Below the pieces are notes generated by a model. It was not told the DNA's origin and made no database searches. It saw only the letters and a program-made list of their open reading frames with translations. Below, piece after piece: positions 16,355 through 26,193 of a DNA stretch of 64,000 nt (position 1 is the stretch's first letter; each line of letters opens with the position of its first letter). Source of the DNA: a bacterium (GTDB lineage: Bacteria > Babelota > Babeliae > Babelales > Babelaceae); contig JAEYYR010000003.1 in the NCBI GenBank assembly GCA_023428375.1, forward strand, positions 1-64,000. The letters are read 5' to 3'. The position numbers were made by a program, and so were the translations under genes.

Positions 16355-17874
16355 TTCGCCAAGTGTTCTTGCCTCAACAAATTAATGCCTACTATTTGCT
16401 AAAAACTAAAATCGTTGGGATTGAAATTACCGCTCATACTGTTTATGCAACGGTTGTTTTTGCACAAGGAAAAAAGAGAATAATTGATTCTTTTTTTGAA
16501 GAACCAATTGATCAAGAACAAATAACACCTCTTGATCAAAGAATAGCTTCCTCCCTAAAAAAATTATTTGAAAGAATTGGCAGTTACGACAAGATTATTT
16601 GTGCCTATCCTGGTAAATCTGCGGTAATAAAAGAAGTGCGTTTGCCTTTTACCGATGAAAGAAAGATTTCAATGGTTCTCCCATTTGAAGTTGAACAACT
16701 TTTGCCTTTTGGTATTACGCAAGCACAGATAAGTCCTTACATAAGTCATCAATCGGCAAATTTTTCAGATGTTTTTGCAATTGCAACACCGCAAAATAAT
16801 TTGATGGATTATAGCAAATACTTTGAACTCGCTGGTCTTAATTTAGATACAATCACTTTGGATCTTGTTGAATTGTATAATCTGTATACGGCAATACCGG
16901 AATATAAAAAGTCCGAAGGTGTAAGCATTTTTATCGATCTCGATGATGATGTTACTCGTTTATGGCTTACTTCAAACGGGCAATTAAAATTGATGCGCTC
17001 ATTTAATATCATCTATCATGAATCAAAATCTGAAGATAAAAATCGCCTCGATTTCATGCCATTGATTATCACAATTCAGAATTTTTTGACAAAACATGCG
17101 CAAGATTCTGTCCATTTGTTTATTAGCGGCAAGAAAAGCGAATCATCTTCTGCAATAACCTTTATGCAAGATGCACTTTCGCATCCAGCAGAAAAAATTG
17201 CGCTGCATAAAATTGTACATAACGGGATAATAGAGACAGTACAACATACTTCCTTCAAACCTGAACATGAAGTAAGTTTAGCTACTGCGTTGGATATACC
17301 AAAACTCAAAGATTTTTCGTTGAATCCCTATTTATATACAAACCAAGAGAAAAAAACGTCGCTTGTACAATTTATTACGATTGGTGCATTGCTTCTTTCA
17401 ACGTTGTTATTGTTTGGTGGGTATAGCGTTTGGTCACTGTACCAATTGCGATCAACAGTAGCAGCAGCAGAAAAAGACGCGGTCAACAAACTCAAGCAAG
17501 TTTTTACTCTAAGAGGGTCAGAAACTTCTAATCTTTCTCGTGCGGTAAAAGCAGCTAAAGAGCAATTGAATCAAGAAGAAAAAGTTTGGTTTGCGCTATC
17601 ATTACATAATCGATTTGCCTACCTTTGGTATCTTAAAGAATTAAGTACACGTATTAATCGTGAAGCAATTGGATTAGATCTGCGTCAATTGATAATTAAA
17701 ACAGTGGATCGTTCACCAGAAGATATATTAATTCTTGAGGGTTCAGTTAAAAACTATGAAGCCTTACGATCTTTAGAACAAGCGTTACAAGATACGGGCT
17801 TATTCAAAAGCGTTCCTAATCTTCAACAAACTAACTTTAAACTTGAACTCATAATTGACAAGAATGCTGTGTAA
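16351..17874 (+). CDS. PilM/GspL-like assembly ATPase-fold protein with PilN-like domain
   Basis: A 507-residue platform protein. The N-terminal 330 residues have the actin-like fold of PilM and cytoplasmic GspL: IVGIEITAHTVYATVVF near 21-37 and the conserved LPFEVEQLLPF around residue 110-120. A membrane helix (about 343-368) leads to a periplasmic coiled coil and a ferredoxin-like end, as in GspL or as a PilM-PilN fusion. The start overlaps the first secretin by four bases and the PilO/GspM-like gene follows nine bases after. Operon position supports a role in the secretin machine. Confidence 0.8.
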   Translation: MIRQVFLPQQINAYYLLKTKIVGIEITAHTVYATVVFAQGKKRIIDSFFEEPIDQEQITPLDQRIASSLKKLFERIGSYDKIICAYPGKSAVIKEVRLPFTDERKISMVLPFEVEQLLPFGITQAQISPYISHQSANFSDVFAIATPQNNLMDYSKYFELAGLNLDTITLDLVELYNLYTAIPEYKKSEGVSIFIDLDDDVTRLWLTSNGQLKLMRSFNIIYHESKSEDKNRLDFMPLIITIQNFLTKHAQDSVHLFISGKKSESSSAITFMQDALSHPAEKIALHKIVHNGIIETVQHTSFKPEHEVSLATALDIPKLKDFSLNPYLYTNQEKKTSLVQFITIGALLLSTLLLFGGYSVWSLYQLRSTVAAAEKDAVNKLKQVFTLRGSETSNLSRAVKAAKEQLNQEEKVWFALSLHNRFAYLWYLKELSTRINREAIGLDLRQLIIKTVDRSPEDILILEGSVKNYEALRSLEQALQDTGLFKSVPNLQQTNFKLELIIDKNAV

Positions 17875-17882
17875 GGAATTTT

Positions 17883-18434
17883 ATGCAACTATTTGATACA
17901 TTGCTTTCTTATCTCGGACAACAATCAAAAAAACAGCAATATATTGTTATTGGCTCATTTGTTGGCGCTTGTTTCTTACTCATATTTATAATTTTGTTCA
18001 ATATGATTTCCCGCACTCATAGCTGGGAACAAAAGATGGTAGCTATTAATAAATTGCGTGAAGAAACCCGCACAATCTTGGCCCGCCATGAACAAATGCA
18101 ACAACAAAAAAATGCCGTAAATGAAATTCTTGAAAAAGAAAAAAACTTTAAAATCAAAGAATTCTTTATCACCCTTCTTCAAAATGTTCGCCTTACTCAG
18201 TATCTGAGCAAACAAGCAGAAGTAAGTGAACCTCGAGATGTCACGAGTGATTATGAAGAAATTTCTCTGACCGCTCAATTAACGGGTATTACGATGCAAC
18301 AACTGGTGGAGCTCTTATCTAAAATTGAAGATACTGATCGCGTCTACACTAAAGAGATTGTTATTAATAAATCCCCAACTTCACCTACACTTGAAGTATC
18401 ACTTGTGATCGCAACGCTTCAGGCAAAATCATAA
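17883..18434 (+). CDS. PilO/GspM-like inner-membrane protein
   Basis: A 183-residue bitopic protein: one membrane helix (about 20-42), a coiled coil (about 50-95) and a C-terminal ferredoxin-like domain (about 110-180) with QLTGITMQQLVELLSKIE, typical of PilO and GspM. In pili and type II secretion these pair with PilN or GspL, which here is the gene just upstream. AAGGAATT precedes the start. Sequence similarity in this family is always low, so the call rests on architecture and place. Confidence 0.75.
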   Translation: MQLFDTLLSYLGQQSKKQQYIVIGSFVGACFLLIFIILFNMISRTHSWEQKMVAINKLREETRTILARHEQMQQQKNAVNEILEKEKNFKIKEFFITLLQNVRLTQYLSKQAEVSEPRDVTSDYEEISLTAQLTGITMQQLVELLSKIEDTDRVYTKEIVINKSPTSPTLEVSLVIATLQAKS

Positions 18435-18451
18435 CGAGGTTTAGGAAGATC

Positions 18452-20761
18452 ATGCAACTTATTACACTAGCACTCTATATTTTCAGTATCGGTTTTCTCT
18501 GTATGCCTCTTGAAGCAATTTCAAAGAGAATGCCTAAGAAAAATCCTTTGATCGAGTTTTCATTTGAAAATGAAAATCTTGGCAATATTCTCCAAAAATT
18601 TGCCGCAAAAAAGCAAATAAATATTGTTTTTCCTGCAGAACCAATTACTCAAACCATTACGTTTAATCCAAAATCTCAACACAAAATTCCGTTGGCTGAT
18701 GCTGAAGAATTTATCAATATGTTTTTGAGATTGTCCGGATATGCATTATATCCTGATGGCGATCATATGGTTCTTACAAAAATGGAAAACACTATTACTC
18801 GCGTTCCACTTCCTTTGTATGTGAATGTTAAACCTGAAGAATTGCCTTTTGGTAAAGAAATACGCGCAATTTATTATCTTGGGAATTTGCGAGTACCCGA
18901 CACAAACCAAGGCGTTGATCCGCTTACGGTAATCTTGCGTGATTTATTGTCTACCAATGGTATCTTTTTATTTGATCAAAAATCTAATGCGATTATTATT
19001 GCCGACCAAGCTGACAATATCAGCAGTGCAATGACCATTATTTTAGAATTAGATAATTCAGGGTTGAAAGATTCAGTTGAAATGATTCAACTTTATAACT
19101 CTTCCGCTCGTACTGTTGCCGCTTTATTAAAAGAACAAATTGTTGCTACAGCCGTAGACCCTCGTGGTGCTATTCGTACCGATATTAAAACAGATTCAAG
19201 TCTTTATTTTGCACCTAATACACGTATCATTGCAATCGACCATTTGAATTCTATCGTATTGATGGGAAAACAAACATCAGTAGATCGCTTGAAAGAATTT
19301 ATCCAAGATTATATGGATGCGCCACAAGAATCCGGTAATTCGATATTACATTCTTACGACCTACAATATTTAGATGCTGATCAAGCCGCTCGAGTATTAC
19401 AAAGCGTAGTGGCAAGCCAAGGATCGACCAACGGCCAATCACAGAAAGAAAGTACGGGCCCTTATCAATTCTTTGAAGGCGTAAAGATTGTTGCAGAAAC
19501 ATATCAAGCAGCTGAAGCAGCTAAAACAATTTCAGGCACCCAACAAGGCGTCGAAGACACCGGCACCGTTTACTTTGGTGGTAACCGATTAATTATTGCA
19601 GCAAAAGAAAAAGATTGGTTGCGTATCAAACAATTAATACAACAACTGGATAAACCAGAATGGCAAGTAATTATTGAGATTATGATTCTTGACGTAAGTA
19701 TCGATGAGGGAAAAATTATTTCTGGCCAAACACGAAACCCTGCTGGAGCAAATTTACCAGAAGGTATCGAATTTCAAGCCGCTCATATTATTGGTCCAGT
19801 ACTTGATAACACTCAGATTGATCCAGGAAATGCAACTACACTTGCCGCAGATTTATTACGCATTTTATTAGGATCTCCAACAGACACTTCGATGGCTTTT
19901 AGACAAACATTAGCTATCAATAATGGTTCATTAATTTTTGCTATTAACGATCCGTCTGGAAGTGGTATTTGGTCCGTGATAAAGATTTTGCAAAGACAAG
20001 TACAAACAAAATTCTTGTCTCATCCATATTTAGTAACACTTAATAACACTAAAGCCGAAGAAATCGTTAATATTATTAAACAAGGACGTGGTAATCAGTC
20101 TATTGGTGAAGGTGCGGTTTCAACGATTAAGCAACAAGACTTTGAAGCAAAACTAAAAGTCGCAGTTACACCACGTGTAAGTTCTGCTGATCGCGTGAAT
20201 CTTCAAATTGATATCGACATTGAAGCCTTTACTGACCCTGATGATAACACCAGCTTTACCCGTACTACACGTAAAGTTGGCACGAGCGCAAATTTATCTT
20301 CCGGTGAAGTTATTGCTTTTGGTGGGTTAAGCCGACTTGAAGAAACTGACTCAGAATCACAAACCCCAATATTGGGACAAATTCCAATTTTTGGTTGGCT
20401 CTTTAGAAGTAATCAAAAACGGGTGACGCGCAATAATCTTTGTGTTCTTATAAGTCCAACCATCGTTGGGCCAAAAGCTCGTATGGGTCAAGCGGCATTT
20501 ACCGATGGTAAAGTTGCCCGCGGTTATAGCGATTTACCATATTATCTTCCTGGTGATTCATACAAAGATCCGATTACTCGTTGGTTCTTCCGTGCAAATC
20601 AGAGTGAAGATCAGCAAGTTATGGATATTTACTTGAACAATGCTCGTAAAACAAATTCAGACATAGTTGAAACAGTTGTTGATCCAGAAGATCAACAACT
20701 GCAAGAATTACTTGTGGACGAAGAAAATCCATTTAATGCTATGATACCATCTGGTTCATAA
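18452..20761 (+). CDS. Secretin, GspD/PilQ family, second copy
   Basis: A second outer-membrane secretin, 769 residues, in the same operon. It has a signal peptide (1-22), N-domains starting with FSFENENLGNILQKFAAKK (about 32-50), and the secretin core ending with TPILGQIPIFGWLF and NNLCVLISPTIV. Its tail carries DPITRWFF, matching the tail of the first copy, so the two genes probably arose by duplication and then diverged strongly. It lacks the long acidic N-terminal stretch. The last 23 bases overlap the convergent enolase gene. Confidence 0.9.
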   Translation: MQLITLALYIFSIGFLCMPLEAISKRMPKKNPLIEFSFENENLGNILQKFAAKKQINIVFPAEPITQTITFNPKSQHKIPLADAEEFINMFLRLSGYALYPDGDHMVLTKMENTITRVPLPLYVNVKPEELPFGKEIRAIYYLGNLRVPDTNQGVDPLTVILRDLLSTNGIFLFDQKSNAIIIADQADNISSAMTIILELDNSGLKDSVEMIQLYNSSARTVAALLKEQIVATAVDPRGAIRTDIKTDSSLYFAPNTRIIAIDHLNSIVLMGKQTSVDRLKEFIQDYMDAPQESGNSILHSYDLQYLDADQAARVLQSVVASQGSTNGQSQKESTGPYQFFEGVKIVAETYQAAEAAKTISGTQQGVEDTGTVYFGGNRLIIAAKEKDWLRIKQLIQQLDKPEWQVIIEIMILDVSIDEGKIISGQTRNPAGANLPEGIEFQAAHIIGPVLDNTQIDPGNATTLAADLLRILLGSPTDTSMAFRQTLAINNGSLIFAINDPSGSGIWSVIKILQRQVQTKFLSHPYLVTLNNTKAEEIVNIIKQGRGNQSIGEGAVSTIKQQDFEAKLKVAVTPRVSSADRVNLQIDIDIEAFTDPDDNTSFTRTTRKVGTSANLSSGEVIAFGGLSRLEETDSESQTPILGQIPIFGWLFRSNQKRVTRNNLCVLISPTIVGPKARMGQAAFTDGKVARGYSDLPYYLPGDSYKDPITRWFFRANQSEDQQVMDIYLNNARKTNSDIVETVVDPEDQQLQELLVDEENPFNAMIPSGS

Positions 20762-21992
20762 GAACATCTTCTATAGCTAATAGGCGGTTGTATTTTGCTA
20801 GGCGTTCGCCACGAGTACAGCCGCCTGCTTTTATTTGACCCGCACTTGTACCAACTGCAAGGTCTGCGATAAATGATTCTTCAGTTTCGCCAGAGCGATG
20901 GGAGATAATAACATTTAATTCGCGTAGCTTACTTTCATGAATTGCTTGTAATGTTTCTGTTACTGTACCTACTTGGTTTGGCTTAATGATAACACCGGTA
21001 GCGCTTTCATGTTCAGCACCATAGATAATTCGTTCACGATTGGTCACAAATAAATCATCACCCACTAATTGAATTTTGTGTGCAAGAGTTCCGGTCATTA
21101 CTTTCCAACCTTCCCAGTCATCTTCTGCAAGGCCGTCTTCGATAGAGAAAATAGGATATTTTTCAATTAAATCTGCATACCATGCAATAAGATCGCCTGG
21201 GGTATAACGTGTTCCATGAAGAACATATGTTTTAGAACTTTGGTCATACCACTGAGTGGCAGCCATATCTAATGCAATAACACATCGATTTCCATAATTG
21301 CTTTCAACGCGTAGCAATGCTTCTGTTAAATAATCTAAAGCTTCTTCGTCAGATGAAAAGTTTGTTGAAAATCCACCCTCTTCTCCCACAGCAGTAGATT
21401 TTCCATGCATTTGCAAAATTTGTTTGAGTTCATGAAAAACAGCAACGCCTATCTCAAATGAGGATCTAAAGTTTTGTGCGCCTAAAGGCATTACCATAAA
21501 CTCTTGTATTGCAAGACTGGAATCTCCATGCAATGCACCATTTATAAGATTAATTTGAGGAAATGGCAAAGAAACTGCCTCTGCGTAACTTAAATAGGCA
21601 ATGAGTTCATATAATTCAATATCTTCAATTAATGCTTGAGCTTTACAGATTGCCATGCTGACGGCAAGCATTGCATTACTGCCAAGATGGGATTTATCAG
21701 GAGTGCCATCAAGATCTAACATGCGAAGATCCATGGTGACAACATTCGGTTCTTCGTTAAGTATTAAAGGTGCAATTACCTGCTCTATATTTTCAACTGC
21801 TTTCAAGACACCTTTGCCCCACAATCGTTTGCCGCCATCACGAAGTTCGCATGCTTCATGACGACCACGTGAAATACCAGAAGGTACAGACGCATGTACA
21901 CGCAAGCCATTTTCTAAAAAAAGTTCACATCCTACGGTTGGCCATCCGCGCGAATCAAAAATTTCTCGCCCGAGCACTTTAACTATTTTCAT
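20739..21992 (-). CDS. eno: Enolase
   Basis: Converts 2-phosphoglycerate to phosphoenolpyruvate. All catalytic and metal residues are seen: His155, Glu164 (QEFMVMP), Glu205 (EEGGF), Asp242, Glu285 (SIEDGL), Asp312 (GDDLFVTN), Lys337 (IIKPNQVGT), His365 (SHRSGET) and Lys388 (GQIKAG). The catalytic lid loop reads SGISRG instead of SGASTG, keeping the metal-binding serine but changing two neighbours, and the end motif reads GGCTRGER instead of the common GAPxRSER. The 417-residue length is slightly short. AAGGGGGA precedes the start. Its 3' end overlaps the second secretin gene. Confidence 0.95.
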   Translation of the reverse strand: MKIVKVLGREIFDSRGWPTVGCELFLENGLRVHASVPSGISRGRHEACELRDGGKRLWGKGVLKAVENIEQVIAPLILNEEPNVVTMDLRMLDLDGTPDKSHLGSNAMLAVSMAICKAQALIEDIELYELIAYLSYAEAVSLPFPQINLINGALHGDSSLAIQEFMVMPLGAQNFRSSFEIGVAVFHELKQILQMHGKSTAVGEEGGFSTNFSSDEEALDYLTEALLRVESNYGNRCVIALDMAATQWYDQSSKTYVLHGTRYTPGDLIAWYADLIEKYPIFSIEDGLAEDDWEGWKVMTGTLAHKIQLVGDDLFVTNRERIIYGAEHESATGVIIKPNQVGTVTETLQAIHESKLRELNVIISHRSGETEESFIADLAVGTSAGQIKAGGCTRGERLAKYNRLLAIEDVLMNQMVS

Positions 21993-22109
21993 ATGTCCCC
22001 CTTATCTTCTTCTCTACTGTACCGTAGAGCCCAAGACAAAAAATAGGGTTGAAAACCCTTGACCTTTACTACGCAAAGTCCACAGGATTAGATTAAAAGG
22101 GTTATCATC

Positions 22110-22313
22110 ATGATGCTTGATAATGGTACTTATAACAAAGTAAAACTCGTCCATGAATTAAGCGCCTTAGCATGGTTTATCGAAAAACATGCCTTGAAAG
22201 ACGCGGAAAATGCCGGTGATCAAGCATGTGTTGCCGCACTCACCAATTTACATCGTGACTTATGCGCTCACTTAGAGCGATTACAAAATACGGTTTGTTC
22301 AATCACTCAATGA
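22110..22313 (+). CDS. Small conserved-looking helical protein, unknown
   Basis: A 67-residue, cysteine-containing, all-helical soluble protein with no signal peptide (NKVKLVHELSALAWFIEK then HALKDAENAG). The regular hydrophobic spacing and good codon use suggest a real gene. It starts ATG-ATG. It overlaps the end of the opposing HIT gene by 11 bases. No function can be given. Confidence 0.5.
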   Translation: MMLDNGTYNKVKLVHELSALAWFIEKHALKDAENAGDQACVAALTNLHRDLCAHLERLQNTVCSITQ

Positions 22314-22815
22314 CAAGCTCATCATAAACGGGCTTTAGCATCTTGTAGATTACCATCAAATCTGCAGATAATTGCTTTGTTTGGGATAACGTTGGCAAAA
22401 AATTTGTATCCCCTTCCCAACGAGGCAGAACATGAATATGCAAGTGCTCAGGAATGGTCCCACCGGCAGCTTTACCACCCAAGTTGATTCCTACATTTGT
22501 ACCATTATTGTGTATAGTTCTTTGCAACAATGGTATCGAGGATGAAGCCATTTCCATCATTTCTTGACGAACTTCTTTAGAAACGAGCTCTAAACTTGCT
22601 GCATGTTGGTAAGGAACTACTAATAAATGACCGGGATTGTATGGATATCCGTTTAATAAGATAAACGCATGTTTACCTCTCTTAAGGATTAAATTTTCAC
22701 TATCATTACCGTTAATCATGTCACAAAAAACACAAGATTTTGCGGTTGTGGGTTGTTTCAAAGGATTATCACGGGTAAGATAAGTACCACGCCATGGGGC
22801 ATATAGATATTCCAT
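22303..22815 (-). CDS. HIT-family nucleotide hydrolase or phosphorylase
   Basis: A histidine-triad protein of 170 residues that acts on nucleotide phosphoesters such as dinucleoside polyphosphates. The triad is EHLHIHVLPRW with His124, His126 and His128. The N-terminal MEYLYAPWRGTYLT, the CVFC pair and YPYNPGHLLVVPYQH match the Ap4A-type branch common in Gram-negative and actinobacterial genomes. I chose the start at 22815 because AAAGGAG precedes it and the family begins with MEYLYAPWR; a reading from 22899 adds 28 unsupported residues. It is divergent from the metal transporter. Confidence 0.92.
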   Translation of the reverse strand: MEYLYAPWRGTYLTRDNPLKQPTTAKSCVFCDMINGNDSENLILKRGKHAFILLNGYPYNPGHLLVVPYQHAASLELVSKEVRQEMMEMASSSIPLLQRTIHNNGTNVGINLGGKAAGGTIPEHLHIHVLPRWEGDTNFLPTLSQTKQLSADLMVIYKMLKPVYDELVIE

Positions 22816-22876
22816 TATCACTCCTTTATGGTCAAAATTTTCAGTGTTATTGTATAATTTTATAAGGCAACTGACC

Positions 22877-23803
22877 ATGTCATGGGTTATTAAAAACATT
22901 CTTATTCTATTTACGATGTTGTTGCTTTCTGCGGGTATTTATTCCTATAAAAAAGTCACAATTACCAAGCCTGCATCAATCGTATGTACCACCACAATTT
23001 TAGCAGATGCCTGCAAATCTCTGATCGGGGACCAGGTAAAAGTTATATCATTAATGGGTCCTGGCATTGATCCGCATTTGTATCAAGCGCGACCATCGGA
23101 TGTGTATAATCTTAAAAATGCTAAGGTCTTGGTCTATCACGGATTACACTTAGAGGGTAAAATCACTTCTTTATTAGAAGGGTTGGCACATTCACACATT
23201 GTTATTGATGCAAGTAAAGGTTGTGCGAATGATCAATTAAGACCGGCAGAAAACATGCAATTGTATGATCCCCATATATGGCACGACGTAACATTATGGA
23301 TTCAAGTTATTAATTATATTTCTGAAACGTTAATCACTGCATTTCCCGATCTTGCAATAAATATTCAAGAAAATACGGTGCGCTATATTAAGCAGTTAGA
23401 AGAGTTAGATAGAGAAATTACAGATTTGATGAATTTAATACCTAAAAACAAACGTACTCTTATTACGGCACATGATGCATTTTGGTATTTTGGCAAACGT
23501 TATGGATTAGAGGTTATTGGACTTCAAGGATTGAGTACCGATGCTGGTATTAGTGTTCAAGATATTGAAAAAATAGCCCATCTTATTGTTACTAAGAATA
23601 TTCCTACCATTTTTGTTGAAACAAGTATTACCGAACGCTCATTAAAAGCCGTACAACAAGCGGTAATAGGATTAGATTCTACCGTTGAATTTGGAAAAGA
23701 ATTATATTCTGATGCTTTGGGTACACCATCACAAAGAGCGGATACGTATATTTCAATGATGCATCACAATTCAAAAGCCATTGCAGAAGGATTAATGCGA
23801 TGA
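22877..23803 (+). CDS. Zinc/manganese ABC transporter substrate-binding protein
   Basis: A periplasmic metal-binding protein of the ZnuA/TroA/MntA class, 308 residues from this ATG. An N-terminal hydrophobic segment (1-23) works as signal or anchor. Metal ligands expected for the family are His67 (GIDPHLYQARPSD), His133 or His136 (DPHIWHD), a histidine or acid in the C-lobe (VFVETSI), and Asp in LYSDALG. It lacks the histidine-rich loop of ZnuA, so manganese is as likely as zinc. A perfect TATAAT lies at 22853-22858. First gene of a four-gene transporter operon. Confidence 0.9.
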   Translation: MSWVIKNILILFTMLLLSAGIYSYKKVTITKPASIVCTTTILADACKSLIGDQVKVISLMGPGIDPHLYQARPSDVYNLKNAKVLVYHGLHLEGKITSLLEGLAHSHIVIDASKGCANDQLRPAENMQLYDPHIWHDVTLWIQVINYISETLITAFPDLAINIQENTVRYIKQLEELDREITDLMNLIPKNKRTLITAHDAFWYFGKRYGLEVIGLQGLSTDAGISVQDIEKIAHLIVTKNIPTIFVETSITERSLKAVQQAVIGLDSTVEFGKELYSDALGTPSQRADTYISMMHHNSKAIAEGLMR

Positions 23804-24504
23804 ACGAGAAGCGTGCAATTGAAATACATAATCTTGTAGTTAATTATAACGACCAACCTTCACTTATAATTCCAGAATTATGTATTAAATCAGGTAGCTT
23901 GGTTGCTTGTATCGGACCAAATGGTGGGGGAAAAACTACTTTTCTTAAATCATTAGTTCAATTAATTAATTACACGGGATCAATAAAAATTTTTGATCAA
24001 CCATTAGATAACGTACGTAAGCTGATAGCCTATGTACCACAAAAACACGCAATTGATTGGGATTTTCCTATCAAGGTACGTGATGTGGTAATGATGGGTA
24101 GATATCCGCACCTCAATTTTTTTAAATGGCCCTCAGCAAAAGATTATGCGATTGTTACACATGCCATGCAATCCACTGATATTATGCACATTGCAGATAG
24201 ACCATTGAAATTTTTATCCGGTGGACAACAGCAACGCGTGTTTTTGGCTCGAGCGTTGGCACAGCAGGCACAATTGTATTTGTTAGATGAACCCTTTAAC
24301 GGCGTTGATGAAGCTACAGAAACCTTGCTGTTAAAGATATTAAAAGATGAGCAAAAAAACGGTAAAACAATCATTATGGTTCATCATGATTTACAAACCG
24401 TTCACCAGCATTTTGATGAAGTAATAACAATAAACAAAAGCATAATCGCTCATACGGGTTATGCGTCTTCAAAAAGCACTCATTCAAAGCAATTGATTTT
24501 TTAA
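23800..24504 (+). CDS. Zinc/manganese ABC transporter ATPase
   Basis: The ATP-binding subunit of the metal transporter. It has Walker A GPNGGGKTT (about 46-54), the Q-loop VPQKHAIDWDFPIKVRDVV typical of TroB/MntB proteins, signature LSGGQQQRV, Walker B LYLLDEPFNGVD and the H-loop MVHHD. The 234-residue length is normal. The start overlaps the binding-protein gene by four bases and the permease follows one base later. Confidence 0.94.
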   Translation: MNEKRAIEIHNLVVNYNDQPSLIIPELCIKSGSLVACIGPNGGGKTTFLKSLVQLINYTGSIKIFDQPLDNVRKLIAYVPQKHAIDWDFPIKVRDVVMMGRYPHLNFFKWPSAKDYAIVTHAMQSTDIMHIADRPLKFLSGGQQQRVFLARALAQQAQLYLLDEPFNGVDEATETLLLKILKDEQKNGKTIIMVHHDLQTVHQHFDEVITINKSIIAHTGYASSKSTHSKQLIF

Positions 24505-24505
24505 T

Positions 24506-25348
24506 ATGATAATCCTATCTTTTCTTATTATTACGTTAGCTTGTACTTTATTAGGATTTATAACCGGTATAATGGGTTGTATAAGCTATATCAAAAAACA
24601 AACATTGCTTGCTGATGCTGTGGCGCATGCAACACTACCTGGAATTGCTCTTGCATTCTTGATTGTGCCAAATGCATCAATACCTTCACTCATCATTGGC
24701 GGCACTATTACTGGTCTTCTTGGTGCGTTATTAGTGAGTCATTTATCAAATAAGCTTCCATTAAAAAAAGATGCCATTATTGGGACTATTTTAGCGGTTT
24801 TTTTAGGCATAGGATTGGTTGCAATGACCTGTATTCAAAAGACATCAAATGCACGTCAAGCTTGTCTCAATAAATTTTTATATGGGAATGCATCTTTGAT
24901 GCTATTGGATGATTTATATTTTATTGCAGCAATTTCAGCCATCTTATTAATAAGTATAGTTATTATGTTACCAACCTATAAGGCACGGTTATTTGATACT
25001 TCATTTGCAGAGGTTACGGCAATCGCATCTTCAAGATTTGATACCCTATTTACCCTGCTCTATGTTTCGATTATTGCAACGGGCATTCAAACTGTTGGAA
25101 TAATTCTAATAAGTTCTATGTTAATTTGCCCGATACTTATAAGTAGTAATCATTATCAATCATTTACCACTCAATGCTATATCTCGGGATTAATTGGTGG
25201 AGTCTCTGCCGCGCTAGGTTCTTGCTTAAGTTACTATTTTATTTTGCCACCTGGGCCATGCATCACATTAACACAAGGATCTATAGCATTCATTGTTATT
25301 ATTGCACGAACTTATTACACGCGAGAAGCTCATGCAATTGTACGTTGA
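24506..25348 (+). CDS. Zinc/manganese ABC transporter permease, first
   Basis: An ABC-3 family membrane permease (280 residues, seven to eight helices). The family motif LLADAVAHATLPGIALAF lies at about 34-51, and the later conserved FDTLFTLLYVSIIATGIQTVGIIL with SSMLICP also fits. It is followed by a second, related permease, so the channel is a heterodimer as in Treponema TroC/TroD. Confidence 0.92.
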   Translation: MIILSFLIITLACTLLGFITGIMGCISYIKKQTLLADAVAHATLPGIALAFLIVPNASIPSLIIGGTITGLLGALLVSHLSNKLPLKKDAIIGTILAVFLGIGLVAMTCIQKTSNARQACLNKFLYGNASLMLLDDLYFIAAISAILLISIVIMLPTYKARLFDTSFAEVTAIASSRFDTLFTLLYVSIIATGIQTVGIILISSMLICPILISSNHYQSFTTQCYISGLIGGVSAALGSCLSYYFILPPGPCITLTQGSIAFIVIIARTYYTREAHAIVR

Positions 25349-26171
25349 AATTATAATTCTTGCGGTGTTATGTGCACTCAACAGTGCAATTACCGGATCA
25401 TGGTTAGTGGTGAATGGCATGTCCCTCATGAGTGATGGAATGAGTCATGCATTGATTTTAGGAATAGCGGTAACATTTTGCTTGATTCATTCAACAACAT
25501 CATGGCTATTACTGCTTGGAGCAGGTTGTTCAGGCTGGGCGCTTACCCAATTGATTTTATGGCTCATGGATCGACACCACATGAATCATGATGCGGCTTT
25601 AGGATTATTATTTCCTAGCTTTTTTTCTTTAGGAACTATTTTAATCACTAAATATGCTTCATCTATACATTTAGATGTAGATATGGTACTTCTTGGAGAA
25701 ATCACCTTTGCGCCACTAAAACGAATGATTCTATGGAACAGCGACTGTGGACCAATCGGCATGTGGTATTTAATAATTCTGTTATTAGTAATTGCGGCAA
25801 GCGTATTTGCACTGTTTAATTATTTAACGGTATGTGCATTTGATAAAACTTTTGCAGTAACACAAGGTATTTCTATTAAAGCTATACAATCATTACTGTT
25901 ATTATTAACAAGCATAACAACGGTCATGTGTTTTGATTTAGTGGGATCATTGGCAATTATTGCTCTCATGATAGTTCCAACGGCGACTGCACTACTCAAT
26001 TGTCATTCTATGAAAACAACGATGATATCAAGCATGATTTACGGAACAATGAGCGCGATCATAGGATGCCTATTAGGCATTTATTTTGATGTATCAGTAG
26101 CGGGCAGCATTGCTTCGATGACGGGATTACTATTCTTTGTAAAAGTTTCAGAACTTTATTACAGTATTTAA
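25332..26171 (+). CDS. Zinc/manganese ABC transporter permease, second
   Basis: The second ABC-3 permease, 279 residues from the ATG at 25332, which overlaps the first permease by 17 bases. It has MSLMSDGMSHALILGIA (the loop equivalent to LLADAVAHA), and VMCFDLVGSLAIIALMIVP near the end. An in-frame start at 25293 would give a longer, less typical N-terminus. It completes the TroABCD-like operon. Confidence 0.91.
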   Translation: MQLYVEIIILAVLCALNSAITGSWLVVNGMSLMSDGMSHALILGIAVTFCLIHSTTSWLLLLGAGCSGWALTQLILWLMDRHHMNHDAALGLLFPSFFSLGTILITKYASSIHLDVDMVLLGEITFAPLKRMILWNSDCGPIGMWYLIILLLVIAASVFALFNYLTVCAFDKTFAVTQGISIKAIQSLLLLLTSITTVMCFDLVGSLAIIALMIVPTATALLNCHSMKTTMISSMIYGTMSAIIGCLLGIYFDVSVAGSIASMTGLLFFVKVSELYYSI

Positions 26172-26193
26172 TGCATCCTCAACTGAAATTCAT

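Noticed and set aside
22045..22059. Hairpin agggtt-gaa-aaccct between eno and the small helical gene
   Set aside because: Six base pairs with no T run on either side. It does not look like a terminator and no riboswitch pattern is seen.
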